A stretch of 64,000 nucleotides of DNA from Tethya wilhelma (taxonomy: Eukaryota; Porifera; Demospongiae; Tethyida; Tethyidae): assembly GCA_964030475.1 (NCBI GenBank), contig CAXIPT010000016.1, positions 310,001-374,000 of the forward strand, read 5' to 3'. Positions 12,390-24,216 of the stretch are shown here, piece after piece. The position numbers and the translations under genes were made by a program. Below the pieces are notes generated by a model. That model was not told where the DNA came from. It was given only the letters and a program-made list of their open reading frames with translations, and did not search any database. The first letter of the stretch is position 1, and each line of letters begins with the position of its first letter.

Positions 12390-15300
12390 AAATGTCAGTT
12401 TTCTTCCAGTGTAAGTTCCTTGTTGAAGAGATAGGCGAGCCAGCCACAGTTAGAAATGAAGGTGAGCATTAAATAGGTCAAGTTAATGATGTACGTATAC
12501 CACTCAGTGCTCACTTGAATCATGAATTGAATGCTAGTATGTCTATGTTTTATATGTACGGTATATATATAAAGTACTGTATTTTTACTTTGCAGGCTCT
12601 GCCAATGCTTTCAGTATCCTGATGAGTAGTTCAAGACTTTTAATGCAGCCAGCTCTTCCATCTGCAATTGCTGAACCAAGGAATAAAAAGCAACAATTGC
12701 GAAATGATGTCATTTCCTTTCTCTCCTCTAAACAACTCAAGTGGCGTGCGAGTGAAGTACTCAGTAGTGGTGAGGCATTTATTAAAGCCATAGTAGACAC
12801 TCTTTGGCAAATTGATGGGCAGCATGACATTTTCAAGTCAAGAAATTATCCTATTCCATCTTGTTTTTATCCATTCAATGGGTACAATCTGCCACATCTC
12901 TCGAAGCATCGCAAATGTGACAGGCAGAATATGTCATGCACATCACTTAAAGTTTGTGCTAAGTTTGTTTGGATGCTTACAAGGGGTCTATTGGGAGCTA
13001 CGTGGTTGGAAAGAGTTCAAACCCGATGTTGAAAGTCTTTCTATAGCATTGTCTAAGTACTCAGATTATTTGACTGCACAGTGTGGTACCATGAAACGGG
13101 TCCATTCATCGTAACAACCTGTACACCAGATTTCATACAACCTGTCGTTTTGTGTTCTGCCTCTTTGTAGTAGTGTATCTACCAGCTTTAGCAGCTTCAA
13201 TGTTCGTTGACTGAGAAAGATCCGTTTGAGTACTTGCTCGTGGAAAATTTTTTCCCAACTGAACCACGGAAGAAGTATGTATTCAAAGCTTAAAGAAACA
13301 GGATTACCACAGAAGGCTGCTCTTCTTACGTACTCACATGGAAACAATATTGGTTCTTTTCATTTTGTGTGGAAAGTGTTAGAATCTTGTGATAGTGACG
13401 TTTCTCAAAGCCAACAAACTATTGAAAAGATTAAAGAGCAGTTACCTGTTTTTCATACACGAGCAATGAGAGCTGCACTTCGTTCAAAGTTTGGAAGAGT
13501 GACCCCAAATTTGAAGCCAGTTATCCTCCGTGCCCTCTACCAGGAGCTTACAAATGATGCTTCAGCCTCAACCAATCTTGATGAAGCTGAGATTGACGAG
13601 AGGATGAGAATGATACTCTAATTGGAAGATGCTGATATCGTGCTTGATCTCAGACATTTGAACACAGGAAGAAAATCACAGTATGATGTATTTTGGAGTG
13701 AATGTAAGAAGTTCTTAGAAGAATCTATTGGAACGGCAGTCGACGACCGCAGGCATGGGAATGTGACCCACCTAGCAACAGTACGGGATCTCTGTGAGCA
13801 AGTTAAAGCTAGATGCCCAGATGGAACCCCAATCCCTTTAGAATCTTGGATCCGATTGCAGTTTTGGCCCAAGACAAAACATGCCAAATCAAGGGTTCAT
13901 TACACAGGAAAGCTTGATGTCTTCTTTATGATACGAGCAAGGAAGTTTCGGAAAATACACCCAGATGCCCACTATGCAGCTGCTTTATTTCGGTATCAGC
14001 GTGAATTTGCAGTGAAATTCAAAGATCGTAGTGTGTTTGTTTCATTGGATGATAAGCACAAGGTTAAAGTGGGTGAACCCGGATTTCCTGTGGCTGCTGC
14101 CGAAAGAGGAAGAAGAGTTCTACTTCAGCGTAATACCTCTTGAGGTCGGAGATCATGATTTCACTCGCATGAGCATCGTACCCTCTGTCTGTTTTGTCAT
14201 TGACATTCCTGAGACTATAGAATCTTCTTGGTACACCGGAAAGGTTTTTGTTGGTCTGAAAGAAGCCATTTTTGAGCCTTCTTCACCTTCACGACATGTT
14301 GCTGAGCTGTATGACATTGTGTTAAGACAGAATCTGGAGGGAAATCCTATCATGTTCATGTACACAGACAGTGGTCCAGACCACAGATTGACATATCTGT
14401 CAGTGCAGCTATCTCTGATTTCATTGTTCTTGAAGCAGGATCTTGATTTTCTTTGTGTTTGTCGCACTGCGCCTTACCATTCCTGGCGCAATCCTGTCGA
14501 AAGGACAATGTCAATTTTAAATTTAGGCTTTCAATCAATTGGTCTAATGAGAAAGCAAGTTGAAGAAGAATTGGAATCTACTATCTCAAAGTGCAACAAT
14601 ATGAAAAAAATCAGAGCAGTATCTGAAAAGAACCCAGCACTGGTGGATGCAGTCAGGGATAGTATGAAGATCCTCCTTTCAGACATCATTCGCCGTCTAA
14701 AGCTGAAGGGCAAGTATTTTGAAGTTTTTTCGGCAGCTAGTGAGTTAGAAATCAGAGAGATTTGGAACACTCTTCACTCAATTGACAGCACTTTGAATCA
14801 TGAAGACAAACACCAGAAAGGATCATTGTCGTCACACCCTTTGCTGAAAGATTTTCTCACTCATTGTTGTCAACAGCGCCATTATTTGTTTTTGGTCAAG
14901 AAATGTGGAGATTCTCATTGTGCCATCCTCGTCTACCACCTGAAATATTTTCACAACTTCACCATATACCAGACCCTATTCCTGCTTCTGATGGGCACTA
15001 CAAACCATTTGCTGAAGTGTATGCTACAACAACTTCTGAGTCTTACCGTCCTTCTTTGTCTAAGCGTACTGCTAAAGTCAAGTCTCTCCCTTTTGTTGCC
15101 AGTATTCAACATGTACATAATGTGTCTCTTATGGTACAATGCGAGGAGTGTGAAATGTGGCACCTCTTGTATTCCCCCCGAAAGCTATCCTTTCTTGCTA
15201 GACAAGAACTTGAAATGCTTTTGGATAACCACACCTTCTCATATGGTGCCACTTTGAGTGACTTAGAGCTTCCTTCCATTTTAAGTGAAGTTTGTGCTCG

Positions 15301-15463
15301 TGACCTTCAGTGCTATGACCCAGTGGGAAAGTTGTACTATTCTATGAACTACAACCCAATTTGTATATACTGTTGTAGTGAAGAGAATCTAGAAACAAAA
15401 GATGGGTGCTATCCTCAATGTAAATCTTGTGAAGAGAAAAGTGCAGTAACGAAGAGAGTTTAA
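12390..15463 (+). pseudogene. Broken DDE-transposase-like protein, family unnamed
   Basis: A long protein read through several frames. A short exon ending at 12461 ('EIGEPATVRNE') splices by a GT-AG intron to 12596 ('GSANAFSILMSSS'). Further blocks: 'LKWRASEVLSSGEAF...IDGQHDIFKSRN' (12740-12840), 'GLPQKAALLTYSHGNNIGSF' (13303), 'LDLRHLNTGRKSQYDVFW' (13640), 'LDDKHKVKVGEPGFPV' (14045), 'MYTDSGPDHRLTYLSVQLSL' (14359), 'TAPYHSWRNPVERTMS' (14470). The two Asp blocks and the NPVER Glu look like a D-D-E triad. The C-terminus (15118-15463) is Cys-rich: 'QCEECEMWHLLYS' then 'CIYCCS' and 'CYPQCKSCEE', probably zinc-binding. Breaks: frameshifts near 12955, 14125 and 14910, and an in-frame TAA at 13619. 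It follows the CACTA pair on the same strand; whether it is part of that element is unclear. Confidence 0.7.
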
Positions 15464-16169
15464 CTATATTTGTTTATTTTAATCAAGTGCTGTACTGAAT
15501 TTTAGTGTGTTCTGATGTATGTAAAGTGCAAGTTTTTTTGTATGTGTTCTGTGTAAGTAGTTTACATAGCAGAGTACCTGCTGAAGACTAATCTAATTAA
15601 CATAATGATAAATTTTTAAAGTGTACAATTTTACATTTAAAGTTAAAATTGAACACAAACAACAGGGCATGCGTAAAGACTGAATGATCGTACAAATCAA
15701 AAAAAATAGATGAAACATCTATGAAAAATGTGCACTTCAATGGTGTTCAACAAGTTTCACGAACTATTACGTACTGGTGGGAACCTCAAAATCAGCCTTT
15801 TGTGTTCAAACCCAAGGATAAAAATGTGTACTCTTATGTTTGATGGCCTCTAACCACAAGTGGAACATTAGTATCAAAATTGCTAACTTAGAAATGCATG
15901 AGGATGGCTTCTGACATTGTCATAGAGGTTTTGAATTACCTTTGCAGTGTACAGGTTTGCACCCAAATTGTTTGTATTTTTATCCAAATTGTTCGTTACT
16001 GTTCATAAATTGTTCGGCTACTGTTTGTAATAGTGCATGAAATTTGCATGAAACATAAAAATGTCTGTAGATATAAAAGCTTGCGCTGTATTAATTGCAT
16101 GCTTGCAATGACTATTGGTTGCAAAAAAAGCTGTTCTGCGTTATCGGAAAGATCATTGGACATTAGATA
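15464..16169. other. No gene seen
   Basis: AT-rich spacer between the DDE-like relic and the next MULE relic. No inverted ends or coding blocks recognised. Confidence 0.45.
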
Positions 16170-18076
16170 CAATGGTCTCTTTCATAATTTTGTCAGATAA
16201 ATCTTGTGATATGTTACATTTACGAAGCTTTTCTTTAACATTCCTCTTTACATGAATAGAACATGTGAGATGCTGTGCAAATCTGAACTCATGTAAAAAA
16301 AGTGTCAATTAATGCCCGCTCTCCATCAGTTTCAATCGCTCGCACACCTTCAAGCTGACGATTTTGACCAATCAGAGAGGCAGCAAAAAACAGACAGGTA
16401 GAGAAATTTTCCGATAGTGGATCAAAACAGACCCCAATAGAACTGGTGGCTGTTTACTCCTAGTAGACTCGAGTAAAAGGTGCCTGTTAGTTATCGGAGT
16501 GATGTCAAATTCCCCCAAGCAGAATGTTGGGTCTACAGTGAGTACACAGGACTCGTGTGATACGTACAGAAACGGAAGAGATCAGCTATCTGTTGTTCAT
16601 CACAAAGAACAATTGCTGACTCAGGAGCAGCCTTTATATCCCGAACAAACTTCTTCTTTAGGTCTTGCACACATGCACGCTGCATAACCACATACAGATC
16701 ATCAGGCCTTTCTGTGAGACTACCAGTCTCACTCTTAGACCTAGATCTCACATTGCTGACTTGCTTTTCATTTCTAGGAAGCTGCTCAGGAGCTACTACA
16801 TGGAGCATTCCTCCTACATCTCTTGATATTGATTCAACTGTAGCTTTCGGACCTTTCATTTGACCTTCCCTGATCTTCTTCATTGTACTTGGCCAAGTTG
16901 GGTAAAATGGCACCTTTTCCTTAGAATTCCATGGGGTACAATTGTCGGCACAAAATCATCAGGGATTCGATAGACATGTACAACGAGGCAAAGATGATGT
17001 GGATTATTGAAAGCATCTGCAAGAGAATGGTTATATTAACCATTATGATTATTAATTACAATGGGCTTGACCTCCCCCCCTCACACATACACATTTACAC
17101 TCACACAAAACAGGTACACTCTATAAAAACAACACTTGCAAATGCCAGTCAGCATCATTATACCAGCAAAGTATCAAACAAGGAGGAAAAATAACAGTGA
17201 TGACTTTGCTTCAAATTTAACTGATAGAAAACACACCAATCTCCTAAAATTGGAGTTTAATGGGTGAATGCAATGCAATCTACGAAAATACACCACATTA
17301 GATCCAGTGGCACCAACAGCACATTTCTCAAACGACATGTCACCATTTTCAGAACGATATACTCGATAAGCTTGAGGGTGAGATCCAGAGTACTTCCAGA
17401 TGCCAAACTGGTCTTTGTTTATATCATCTGGATGCTGGAGGCTTATTACATTTACCACATAGGCTGAACTTTGTGTTACATTTGTTGGCTTCACTTGGCA
17501 GATCTTAGAGTCCTCTATGTCTGGATCAAGCAAGATGGTCAGAATATGCTCTGCACTATACTTTGTAGGTGGGATTTCAAACACGGGGTGGATTTTCTTC
17601 TCTTGTTTCACATGTAGCTTATCATCACTACAAAAACAAACGATTTTGATGAAATGAGAAGGCAATAAATTTACCCAAATTTCAGCTTCTTTTTCACAGG
17701 CAGAGCAGCGTAAGTTAGGGTTTCATCATCAGAATCAACTGAGTCATCAAGCAGCTCAAAGACATTACTGTAGAAGAAGAAGGGAATTACTTATAAGGGT
17801 TACTGAAAACTTGGCTTATCCTTACCTATAATCCTCTCTTGCATAAATTTTGAGCGGTAAACCAGTTACACGCACAGGAAGAGGGGAGTAGCTACTTACG
17901 TGGCTGTCTGTTGACTCAGAGTCGCTCAAGACTATTGCATCTTGCCTAGTCGATCCAGCCTATGTAAATACAGTCAGTAAGGACAATATTCTTCTATAAA
18001 ATTTCAACGCTCTTACCGCCATGAACAAGGCTTTGTAGCTCTCAACGTTTATTGGTTTGTCAGTGACTCCAACTTC
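16170..18076 (-). pseudogene. SWIM-type MULE transposase relic, N-terminal and core parts
   Basis: Read from the right: small exons around 18074-18015 ('VGVTDKPINVESYKALFMA'), 17958-17826 ('SDSESTDSHVSSYSP'), 17767-17680 ('LLDDSVDSDDETLTYAALPV') and 17629-17210 ('VFEIPPTKYSAEHIL', 'IWKYSGSHPQAYRV'), with GT-AG boundaries. Then 16913-16533 holds 'LPRNEKQVSNVRSRSK' and 'DDLYVVMQRA'. Next is 'VDPTFCLGEFDIT...NRHLLLES' (16520-16450, the first catalytic-Asp block of MULE-like enzymes) and 'ETDGERALID' (about 16325). The core is out of frame at several places and ends near 16170 without the SWIM finger. Its gene family is the same as at 59864-61940. The first four exons are duplicated at 42478-43082. 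Family assignment to Mutator-like enzymes is from recalled motif wording and is good but not certain. Confidence 0.75.
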
Positions 18077-18279
18077 ACATGTAAAAAAAATGACCAAACA
18101 CGTGCTAATAATTTAGTAATTGTGCATGCACATTAATCCAAAATGAGTCCAGTAGTCCAGTCCAGTATTCCAGTCCAGCAATTCCATTCCAGTGAATAGG
18201 GACACCCACATAATTTGACACTTTTCTTTTTTTTTAATGCAAACATAAACACTGTTAATTATATTACCACACTATAGTG
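17672..18279 (+). repeat. 608-bp near-identical repeat, copy a
   Basis: Matches 42478-43082 in the same orientation with only scattered differences. It covers the 5' exons of the MULE gene (minus strand) plus about 200 bp upstream, including a CCAGT-rich run (18142-18197) and a T-rich stretch. This copy ends at the N at 18280. Confidence 0.9.
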
Positions 18280-18280
18280 N

Positions 18281-19768
18281 GATGCATTGTAGACCATACA
18301 GCCTTGTTGATGATTACTGCATTGTAATCAATACTTTTGGCAGAATCGACTGGTGTTAAAATTTAAACTGTGAAATAACAGCTATAGTATTTTCATTGTC
18401 TATGCTGTTCCTGGTCTATAGGCATTTGAATCCGTTTCATTCTAGTTTTTCTCTGAGTGCATGGTTTTACTTTGTTCAGTGCATTCCTGGTATTTTGTTC
18501 TATTCTGTGATCCAGTTTTGCCTATTTGTGCTGATAGGTAGCATTTCTTTTATTTCATCCTGGATTTGGTTAATTATTTGTTTGTGTTGCTTGATTAGAT
18601 TTCTACGAGAAGTGCTATAAGTTTCATTGTGTTTACTTTTTGGATTTTGTGCCATTCAGTTTCAACATCTGTATTTGAATGGTAAATATGTGATTGGCAC
18701 TATATGGATAGGCCCTTTCGTGGCTTTCTGGCTATCAGACAGTTTTCCATAATTTTCTTGTGGTGGTTAGCTTTAGTTAAGATTATTAAAGTTGTGTAAA
18801 TTTGCTTACCAGTCATCTAGTGAGTTCTTAGCGTGCTGCCCTGTGATCTGCAGACTCGTGACATTCCATGCTTTCTTCTCTCTGACTGTGGTGTTTCTCT
18901 GATACGTTGGATGTCTCTTGTTCTCCGTTTTTGCTGTCATCTTGTATGTCATCTTGTTGTTTAATATCCCTCATTTGATGTATAATGAAATTATATGGTT
19001 GCTACACTTGGTGAAGCATCTGCCCAGTTTGGCATTTCTCCCAGTACCATGGATGATTCAATGGGCTTGATAATATTCTGTCCTTTCTCATTTTGGCTAT
19101 CATTTGTAGTTGTTGGCAAAGGGTTGCCAGGTGTGGGCGGTGGTGTACCAGGCTGATGCTCCTATAGATTTTGAGGTCTATCATCTCTTCAGTCTGGCTT
19201 TTAGCTGGTATCATAATCTTTAAACTTTTCCGTTTAGAGAAATTTTGGACGGCTTCCTGTCCACCATTGGTAGTTGTTTTACTCGACATAATTTTATTGT
19301 TGGATCTTCAGGCCTCCTGTTCTCCTTGGGTTGGATGTTCTTCAGTCTTCTGATTCAGTCTTCCCTAATGTTTTGACCAGTAGTCTTCATCAGCAGGAAG
19401 TAATGAGGCATAGTTCATCTTTGTTTAAGTGCTTTCAGAGCTTGTTTATATCCAGACTATGGACTGACGAAGAGTTTTTGAGAATACTGCTTTATGTAAT
19501 GAACAAAACCCTTGCACAGTTAGCAGAGCGTGAGTAGAGAATCAACAAACTTCACTCTATTTCCCAAGCAAGTAAGTGATTTTTTCGCTAGACCCTCACA
19601 ACTACAGTTGTATTTTTGTGTGTCTATCTTGATTCACATATTTGACACCAAAACATTTGCTAAATTTTGAGCTCTTCGTTTTAGTTGGCTAAACTTGTGC
19701 CAGCAACTAAATTCAGCCTAGAGTAGCATAAACTATAGCTAAACTAGTGTGTAAAGTCTAGGCACTGT
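18281..19768. other. No recognisable gene
   Basis: Moderately T-rich DNA. The minus frame 19289-19002 ('MSSKTTTNGGQEAVQNFSKRK') is open for 95 codons but matches nothing I know and has no neighbours of coding character; it could be a worn retroelement ORF1. Confidence 0.35.
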
Positions 19769-20205
19769 ATGAGCTATTGGAATTACAATACTGCCATTGC
19801 ATCCCTTGGATCCATGAGACCTGGTGGATGTGATAGAATTGGCCCCAAATTATTGAAACACTGTGCTTTGGCATTGTATCACCATCTCTTTTCATTAAGT
19901 GTATCCAATCACTCCATTCCAAATGAGTGGAAATGTCATCCAATAGCCTGATATTTAAAGCTAGGGAGAACTCTTAGGGCAAAAGCTATAGGCAAATATT
20001 TCTTTTTGTATATAGTATCCAAAATTCTAGAACAATTGGTCTACAAGAAATTAACTACATTAATAAACGCCAACATTATCAATTTGGCCACTCTTCTACC
20101 AAACAATAACTAATGTTTCTTAACAATTAAGGTCCACAGTTTGCTTAATAACAATTGCTCTAAGTGTGATGTCATCTATCTTGACTGTAAAAAGTTATAT
20201 TGACA
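19769..20205 (+). pseudogene. LINE (non-LTR) reverse transcriptase fragment
   Basis: The frame reads 'AIASLGSMRPGGCDRIGPKLLKHCALAL' in pieces, the RT motif 0/1 region (usual wording: S-K-A-x-G-x-D-x-I-x-P-x-L-L-K). It is followed by 'YIVSKILEQLVYKKLTTLINANI' and, after a frame change, 'CDVIYLDCKKLY' (20158-20195), the motif-A region with the catalytic Asp. CR1/jockey-like wording. At least one stop and frameshifts; the rest of RT and the endonuclease are absent. Confidence 0.8.
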
Positions 20206-20239
20206 GTGTAGGGAAATTTTGGAAAGTTGCAAGATGCTA

Positions 20240-22110
20240 CCAGATCGGACCCCTTGCTCAGCAAGGTGTACCGTTTCACCTGAACAACGTGGCCTAGTAA
20301 GGTCCCACAATGTCTCTGACCCTTCTATGACAAATGAACTGAGTTAACAGTGGAAGAAGGATGCCTGTTACGAGGCATAAGAGTGATCGTACCCAAGAAG
20401 TTACAGGATCAATTGCTGGATGAGTTACACAGAGATCATCTAGGTATGACACATATAGTCTGTGGCAAGGAGTTATTTTTGGTGGCCTGGATTGGACAGT
20501 GAAATTGAACATCTTGCAAAGTCATGTCAGTCTTGTCAAGCTGTCAAGCAGAGTCCACCTACTGTACCACTGACACCATGGGTTTGGCCAACCAAACCAT
20601 GGCAACGAGTCCACCTGGATTTAATTCTGGTCCATTTCAGGGAGCAATGTTTCCTGTAGCCATTGATGCATATTCGAAGTGGCCGGAAGTCTGGATTATG
20701 TCATCAACAGTCGTGACTAAGACACTTGATGTTTTAAGGTTACGATGTACAGTTGGCAATTTGGGTCATGAATATGATTATAGAATATGATTATCAGTAT
20801 AGGTCAGTTATTTTAGATACGCGATATGGCAGTGTATTTTAGAACTCAAAATTTGAAGAACTGGCAAAACTTAGAACCACATATGAGCTTTATCTAATTG
20901 TTCACTCTTCGCTCCAGGGTCAGACACTGAGTTTTTCTAAGAAAAGAGCCACAAACAAATTGTGGCTGGCTCAGATGTCAGAAGGCAGCTGCCTTGTGCT
21001 CTTAGCTGAATGTTTTATTGTGTTCTAGAACACTTTGTACACAGTATATAGAAAGAAAGTCTCAGTGTCTGACCAAGGTAAGTTTCTACTAACACTGACT
21101 TCTAGATAGTGTAACTTCTCTACTTGGCAAATTTTGAGTTCTAAATTTTATTTTAGCCAAAATCCACTATATCTCCTTAGATAGAGCTTCGTAGAAGCAT
21201 ATTCAATGTTGATTTTTGAAACTCTAGAACATATTAGCCACAACTTTTGCATTCTAAAAGGTAGAAACTGTCAAAAGCACTTCTGATGCTAGATATAGGA
21301 AGAACAAATTTCCTAATGAATTATTCATATTCAAACTGTGCATCCTAACCTTAAGAGAGTGGTTCGCCTCTCATAGTTTGCCCGAGCACATTGTCACAGA
21401 CACAATTCATTGCAGAGGAATTCAAAGAGTTTGTGAACAGGAATGAAGTAAAACATGTGAAGAGTGCTCCGTATCATCCTGCCTCTAATAGAGGTTCATT
21501 CGATCCTTGAAGGAAAGTTTAAAGGCCTCTGCTAATGATTGTCAGTGTGTCGTCATTTTTGCTTTCTTATTGTAACACTGCACTTGCTACCACGGGCACT
21601 CAGCTGGGTCAGTTGATGTTCAAGAGAGAGCTATGAACGAGGTTCTCTTTGTTAAATCCAGAACAAGAAAGAACTGCAACTGTATTGAACAAGCAAGCAC
21701 AACAGAAATTGCAACATGATTGTCATGTTCGCTCTAGAAGTTGGGAAGTTGGTGATTGTGAATTCATAAGGAACCATCGTCCTGGATTCCAGGAACAATT
21801 GTGGAGGTACTGGGTCCAGTGACATATATGTTGGAGACAGATGAAGGTCAAAGTTGGAATCGACATGCTGACCAGCTGAAGGATTGGTCATAGTTAATTC
21901 TCCAGCAATGACAAACACTGACCCACCTAGTTCTGTGGAACAGAGTGACTCTCCTGTAGATGTTGGTGACCTTTTAGAAGAGTCTGATTTTACTTCTCCT
22001 CGAGCTAAACAGAATCTAACTCGGGAACTCCAGAGACAGGAAAACATTATTCTTCTCGTGTGAGACATCCTCCCAACAGGCACTCTGAACAAACTAGTTT
22101 ATCGTAAAGC
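20240..22110 (+). pseudogene. Ty3/gypsy pol relic (integrase end), split by an insertion
   Basis: LTR-retrotransposon integrase. Seen: 'VEEGCLLRGIRVIVPKKLQDQLL' area (20350-20430, shown only in part), 'HRDHLG', 'YFWWPGLDSEIEHLAKSCQSCQ' region (H2C2 zinc-binding, 20430-20545), 'FPVAIDAYSKWPEVW' (first Asp, 20650), then an interruption at 20738-21350. After it: 'EWFASHSLPEHIVTD' (second Asp, about 21360-21400), 'VKSAPYHPASN' (21452; the usual NG and the Glu that follows are damaged), and the C-terminal 'HVRSRSWEVGD' and 'RHADQLKDW' blocks. It ends 'RHPPNRHSEQTSLS' before a polypurine tract at 22175. Gag, protease, RT and most of RNase H are missing. Several frameshifts. Confidence 0.85.
20738..21350. 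mobile_element. 613-bp TTAA-flanked non-autonomous element inside gypsy integrase
   Basis: Ends: left GGTTACGATGTACAGTT (20738-20754), right the reverse complement with two mismatches (21334-21350). It is flanked by TTAA at 20734-20737 and 21351-21354. Inside, further inverted blocks pair (GGTCAGACACTGAG near 20918 with CTCAGTGTCTGACC near 21062). Taking out the element plus one TTAA restores the integrase reading 'DVLREW', which confirms the boundaries. TTAA duplication points to piggyBac or Kolobok mobilisation. Confidence 0.9.
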
Positions 22111-22170
22111 TGTAAGACTGTGTTTTTGAGTTGTGCTAGTCATTTCGTTATTTCTTTTTTGTGTGAAGTT

Positions 22171-22330
22171 CTTCAGGAGGGAGGAATGTGGTAAATGTAT
22201 GAGCATTACATCATTTCCTGCTATACACCGATTGTCATATATATAGCATATCTGTTGTGTTTTTATCTCAGTCTGTGCACAAACAAGTTTTTAATGAACT
22301 GAACTGAATTATGATAGCTAGTATTGGGTG
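22171..22330 (+). other. Gypsy polypurine tract and putative 3' LTR start
   Basis: A purine run AGGAGGGAGGAA (22175-22186) is followed at 22187 by TGTGGTAAATGTATGAG, as expected for the PPT and the TG start of an LTR. A TATA-rich stretch sits at about 22235-22245. The LTR end could not be placed and no 5' partner is in the window. Confidence 0.6.
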
Positions 22331-22430
22331 GTAGTTTTCTTGTAGAATTGAGATACTAAAGAGATGAAGATTAACTGCCATTGATTGCATCATGTTTTAT
22401 TTCAGTGGTGTGAATAATCTGCTGAGTCTT

Positions 22431-22488
22431 GATCCTACCATGTTTGTGTTCTCAACGACATTGAGAACACAAAAATGATGGTAGGATC
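22431..22488. repeat. Short near-perfect inverted repeat (hairpin)
   Basis: Left arm 22431-22455 and right arm 22461-22488 are complementary except for a 3-nt bulge, around a 5-nt loop (CGACA). Neither arm belongs to a repeat family that I see elsewhere in the window. Confidence 0.9.
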
Positions 22489-24216
22489 ACTATATTTCCT
22501 AATTTATTACTAAGCTACTGAGAAAGATTTTTGTTACAAAATGATGTCATTGGTAGCCATGCTACTTCAACTGGAGGAGCCAAATGTCATACAAGGGAAT
22601 GATTAATGATAAAATTGAACACTTTGATCAATTTGCAACTAATATATGCACATGCCTGCATGTATAATACGCACTTAAGATAAATAATGAGTTATGCACA
22701 ACTTGATCCATGCAGTGAGATAAGTTTGCATGGTTTCATTGCATGGTAATGATGGTCAAGTCATAATAGCAGGCATTGTCTCTGCTATAGAGCATGGACT
22801 AACATGCCACAGTACTTTTGAAGGCATAAGAGTGCCTCAAACACTGTCCACACCTGTAAAAAAACACAATTAAGATTTTTAACTGTAAAAATAGTGTACG
22901 CTGGCCTGCCACAAAACTTAACACCTAAATTCAGATCATATTAAACAGAAATAACTCATCATTTGTATCATAGTACAGTAACTGTCAATTGTGAATATTG
23001 TTGTGAAACGTGTATGGCCAGTAGTAAGTGTCATAGTGCTGCTATTAACAATAGGAATCAGGCAATACAACACTTATAAAGAAAAGTATAGGGACTACTG
23101 GCTCTCTTAGAGTCTAGACCCTATTGCTTTTATGCAAAGTGACTTTAGCAAATTACACTGCGTCATACCGATTGACTCAACTTTGATCATGTAGATGTAG
23201 ATCCTGTATATAATTAAAGATGTTTTTTGTGGACAATAGACTATAGGCATTTTTAAAATTATTGGTATTAAATTTTACTATTTTACTATAGTGATTTACG
23301 GCAACCTTCCTGTCTCTACGTGGACGTGAATTTCCAGGCTCCTTTGCATATATATATGTTTCTTCGAAAAAAGGAACGAGAAGGGTACTTATAAAACCAG
23401 GAATAGGAAATAAGGACTCTCAAATGAGAAATGAGGAAATGAAGCGATACCTAACTGATCATCCCTTTGTAGAAGTATGGTGTAGTATCGTGTCTTGCAA
23501 GAAAACAAAAATCACTGACAGAGTGTGGTGTTGCTTGAAAGATTGTTGCCCATGAAACTAAATATAATACATACTTTTCTATCTCCAAAATCATGCTGCT
23601 AAGCTTAGTCATGATGCTAATCAAGGAGTCTGGACACACTGTAAAGACATCTACATGCACTGAAGTTATGTAATTGTCAGCCTACTCCGATTATAATCTT
23701 AACATGGTCAATTTGCCATTGGAACTGTGCAGCTATATATAGCCTAAGTGAAAGGGAGGATAGTAAAGGCCTGGGGATGAGGCTACGACCAATAGTGTGG
23801 TCTGTAGTGTGAGCAGCAGGCATGACACTACCTTCAATTCATGCAGTATAAAGATGGACTGCACACTGAAGATTAACAAAGACAGTCATCTCTGAAGGTA
23901 TTATCTCGACCAGGAGTGTCACTGGTACAATGTCATTAGTATCTAGTGATGTACTTGGGTCATTCCATGTGAAATCAACACAAGAAAATACCAACCCACC
24001 TCAGATCTCCCCTAAACTTGGTATGCATGTAGTGTATGTTAAGATATCAAGCCACAGCAATATTTAGATCTCAATGTTGTATGGCTTCAAACTTATAATG
24101 GCTAAACTTATGCATTTTTTGTTGACCTATGGTATAAATTGTGCAATATCTTGATTAAGATCTTGGAAAAAAAATTGGATTTCCTTGTAGCCCTTGAAAT
24201 GAACTTTAAGATGATA
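22489..24216. other. No gene seen
   Basis: Non-coding, AT-rich. The open frame at 23451-23660 (minus) has no recognisable content. Confidence 0.45.
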
